Both the position numbers and the translations under genes were made by a program. The notes beneath the pieces are model-generated. The model saw only the letters and a program-made list of their open reading frames with translations. It ran no database searches and had not been told where the DNA came from. 5,032 nt of DNA from Desulfofustis sp. (lineage in GTDB: Bacteria; Desulfobacterota; Desulfobulbia; Desulfobulbales; Desulfocapsaceae): assembly GCA_030604345.1 (NCBI GenBank), contig JAUVWB010000151.1, positions 1-5,032 of the forward strand. Reading direction: 5' to 3'. Shown in pieces: positions 4,011 through 5,032 of the stretch. Position 1 is the first letter of the stretch, and each line of letters begins with the position of its first letter.

Positions 4011-5032
4011 CTAGTCGTTTTGTTCCGCCAGCTTGCGCTGCAAAGCCTGGCCGACGCGTCGGCCGAGTTGGACGCAGGCGGCCAGATCGTCGTGCGTGGG
4101 CACATACTTGCAACGGATTCCCTCATCGACGACATCCAGCTTCATGTCGGTCAAGGCCTCGTTGAGCACCTTCAGCGATTCGCCGCTCCAGCCGTAGGAG
4201 GCAACGGCGGCGGCCACCTTGTTGGTCGGTTTGAGGCCGCGCAGGTACGAGAGAAACCCTGCCATACGGGGCAGCACCCCGTTGTTCAGGGTAGGGCTGC
4301 CAAGCACGATGGCGCCGGCGGTAAGTACCCTGGTCATCACGTCGCTGCGATGTTGCACCTTGAGGTTCAACAGGTCGGTCGGCACCCCTTCGCCCTCGAT
4401 ACCGGCGGCGACAGCCTTGGCCATCTTTTCGGTGGAGTGCCACATGGTATCGAAAATGACCAGGGCCTTTTTGCCGGCAGCACCGGTGGACCAGCGGTCG
4501 TAAGCGGAGACGATCTCGTTGATGTTGGTTCGCCAGATAACGCCGTGATCGGGGGCGATCATCTTGATGTCGAGCTTCATCTCGGCAACCGAGGCCAACA
4601 ATTTTCGGATGAGCGGGCTGTAGAGATAAAGGATGTTGGCGTAATACTTGGCGGCTTGCTCCATGATGGTGGGCAGCGGCACCTCGTCGTCGAACCGCTC
4701 ACTGGTGGCCAGGTGTTGGCCGAAGGCGTCGCTGGAAAAGAGGATCCCATCTTCTTTGGCATAGGTGAACATGGAATCGGGCCAGTGCAGCATCCTGGTT
4801 TCGATGAACTGCAGAGTGCGGGCGCCGATGCTCAGTTCGTCGCCGGTCTTGACCACTTCGTAGGGCCAGTCCTCGCGGTGGAAATGGGCGAGCAGAGCGG
4901 CTTTGCCCAGGGGTGAACAGATCACTTTTTCCGGCCGGATCAGGTCCATGATCTCGGCCAGCGAGCCGGAGTGATCCGGCTCCACGTGGTTGACTATGAG
5001 ATAATCGATGCGGGCCGGGTCGATGATTCGCC
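4011..5032 (-). CDS. fprA: Flavodiiron protein (O2/NO reductase), N-terminus outside the window
   Basis: The visible 339 residues lack only about the first 60-70 of a typical 400-aa class A flavodiiron protein. The frame continues to the window edge (the GTG at 4985 is an internal valine in NHVEPDHSGS, not a start). In fragment numbering, all diiron ligands are present: H15, E17 and D19 of the HxExDH motif, H82 (LHWPDSMFTY), D101 (SSDAFGQH) and H162 (PDHGVIW). A flavodoxin domain follows (about 188-335) with the FMN phosphate loop TMWHSTEKM at 195-203, SPTLNNG at 245-251 and SYGWSGE at 278-284. There is no C-terminal rubredoxin domain, so a separate rubredoxin is the likely electron donor. 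Such cytoplasmic enzymes reduce O2 to water or NO to N2O without releasing reactive intermediates. It is the first visible gene of the apparent operon. O2 versus NO preference cannot be decided from sequence. Confidence 0.96.
   Translation of the reverse strand, partial: RIIDPARIDYLIVNHVEPDHSGSLAEIMDLIRPEKVICSPLGKAALLAHFHREDWPYEVVKTGDELSIGARTLQFIETRMLHWPDSMFTYAKEDGILFSSDAFGQHLATSERFDDEVPLPTIMEQAAKYYANILYLYSPLIRKLLASVAEMKLDIKMIAPDHGVIWRTNINEIVSAYDRWSTGAAGKKALVIFDTMWHSTEKMAKAVAAGIEGEGVPTDLLNLKVQHRSDVMTRVLTAGAIVLGSPTLNNGVLPRMAGFLSYLRGLKPTNKVAAAVASYGWSGESLKVLNEALTDMKLDVVDEGIRCKYVPTHDDLAACVQLGRRVGQALQRKLAEQND

Noticed and set aside
3976..4113. N-terminal extension of the 159-aa unknown protein to position 4113
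   Set aside because: It would overlap the well-supported flavodiiron C-terminus in another frame, and the added residues look like a shadow (Arg/Pro-rich).
4983..4985. GTG as start of the flavodiiron gene
   Set aside because: It is the valine inside the conserved HxExDH motif (NHVEPDH); the frame continues to the window edge, so the gene is truncated by the window.

Overview
The window is a compact, almost fully coding minus-strand gene block. Every supported gene reads right to left, and gaps between genes are short except for the last one. The GC-rich coding style and the gene content (a flavodiiron protein, two rhodanese fusions and the start of a hybrid cluster protein) suggest a strict or facultative anaerobe, most likely a deltaproteobacterial type such as Desulfuromonadales/Geobacter/Pelobacter. 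The taxonomic guess is inference from gene content, not proof.

Layout in transcription order: (1) a flavodiiron protein (4011-5032, N-terminus outside the window) with a complete set of diiron ligands and a flavodoxin domain; (2) a 159-aa protein of unknown function (3496-3975); (3) a rhodanese fused to a rubrerythrin/ferritin-like diiron domain (2618-3436); (4) a rhodanese fused to an ETHE1/persulfide-dioxygenase-like metallo-beta-lactamase domain (1464-2594); (5) a 90-aa four-cysteine protein (1123-1395) preceded by a strong 11-bp hairpin; (6) a class I SAM-dependent methyltransferase (271-1074). After a roughly 250-bp gap, the first six codons of a hybrid cluster protein (hcp) lie at the left edge (1-19). 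They have an excellent ribosome binding site and an apparent promoter carrying a perfect 14-bp CRP/FNR-type palindrome.

The first six genes look like one operon, since they share a strand, have gaps of about 23-68 nt and show no internal intrinsic terminator. The roughly 100 nt just after the methyltransferase are extremely C-rich and G-poor in the transcript (51 C to 13 G), which suggests Rho-dependent termination. hcp then starts from its own regulated promoter, with the palindrome centred at about -41.5 from the predicted start.

Functional reading: the flavodiiron protein reduces O2 or NO, and Hcp handles NO or hydroxylamine and protein S-nitrosylation. The two rhodanese fusions would move persulfide sulfur to or from two different non-haem iron centres. 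Together the region looks like an oxidative/nitrosative stress and sulfane-sulfur island of an anaerobe. The most distinctive points are the paired rhodanese-iron fusions, the altered metal motif in the MBL domain (HxQxDY in place of HxHxDH, with the mono-iron triad kept), the two unrecognised small proteins, and the layered hcp control region.
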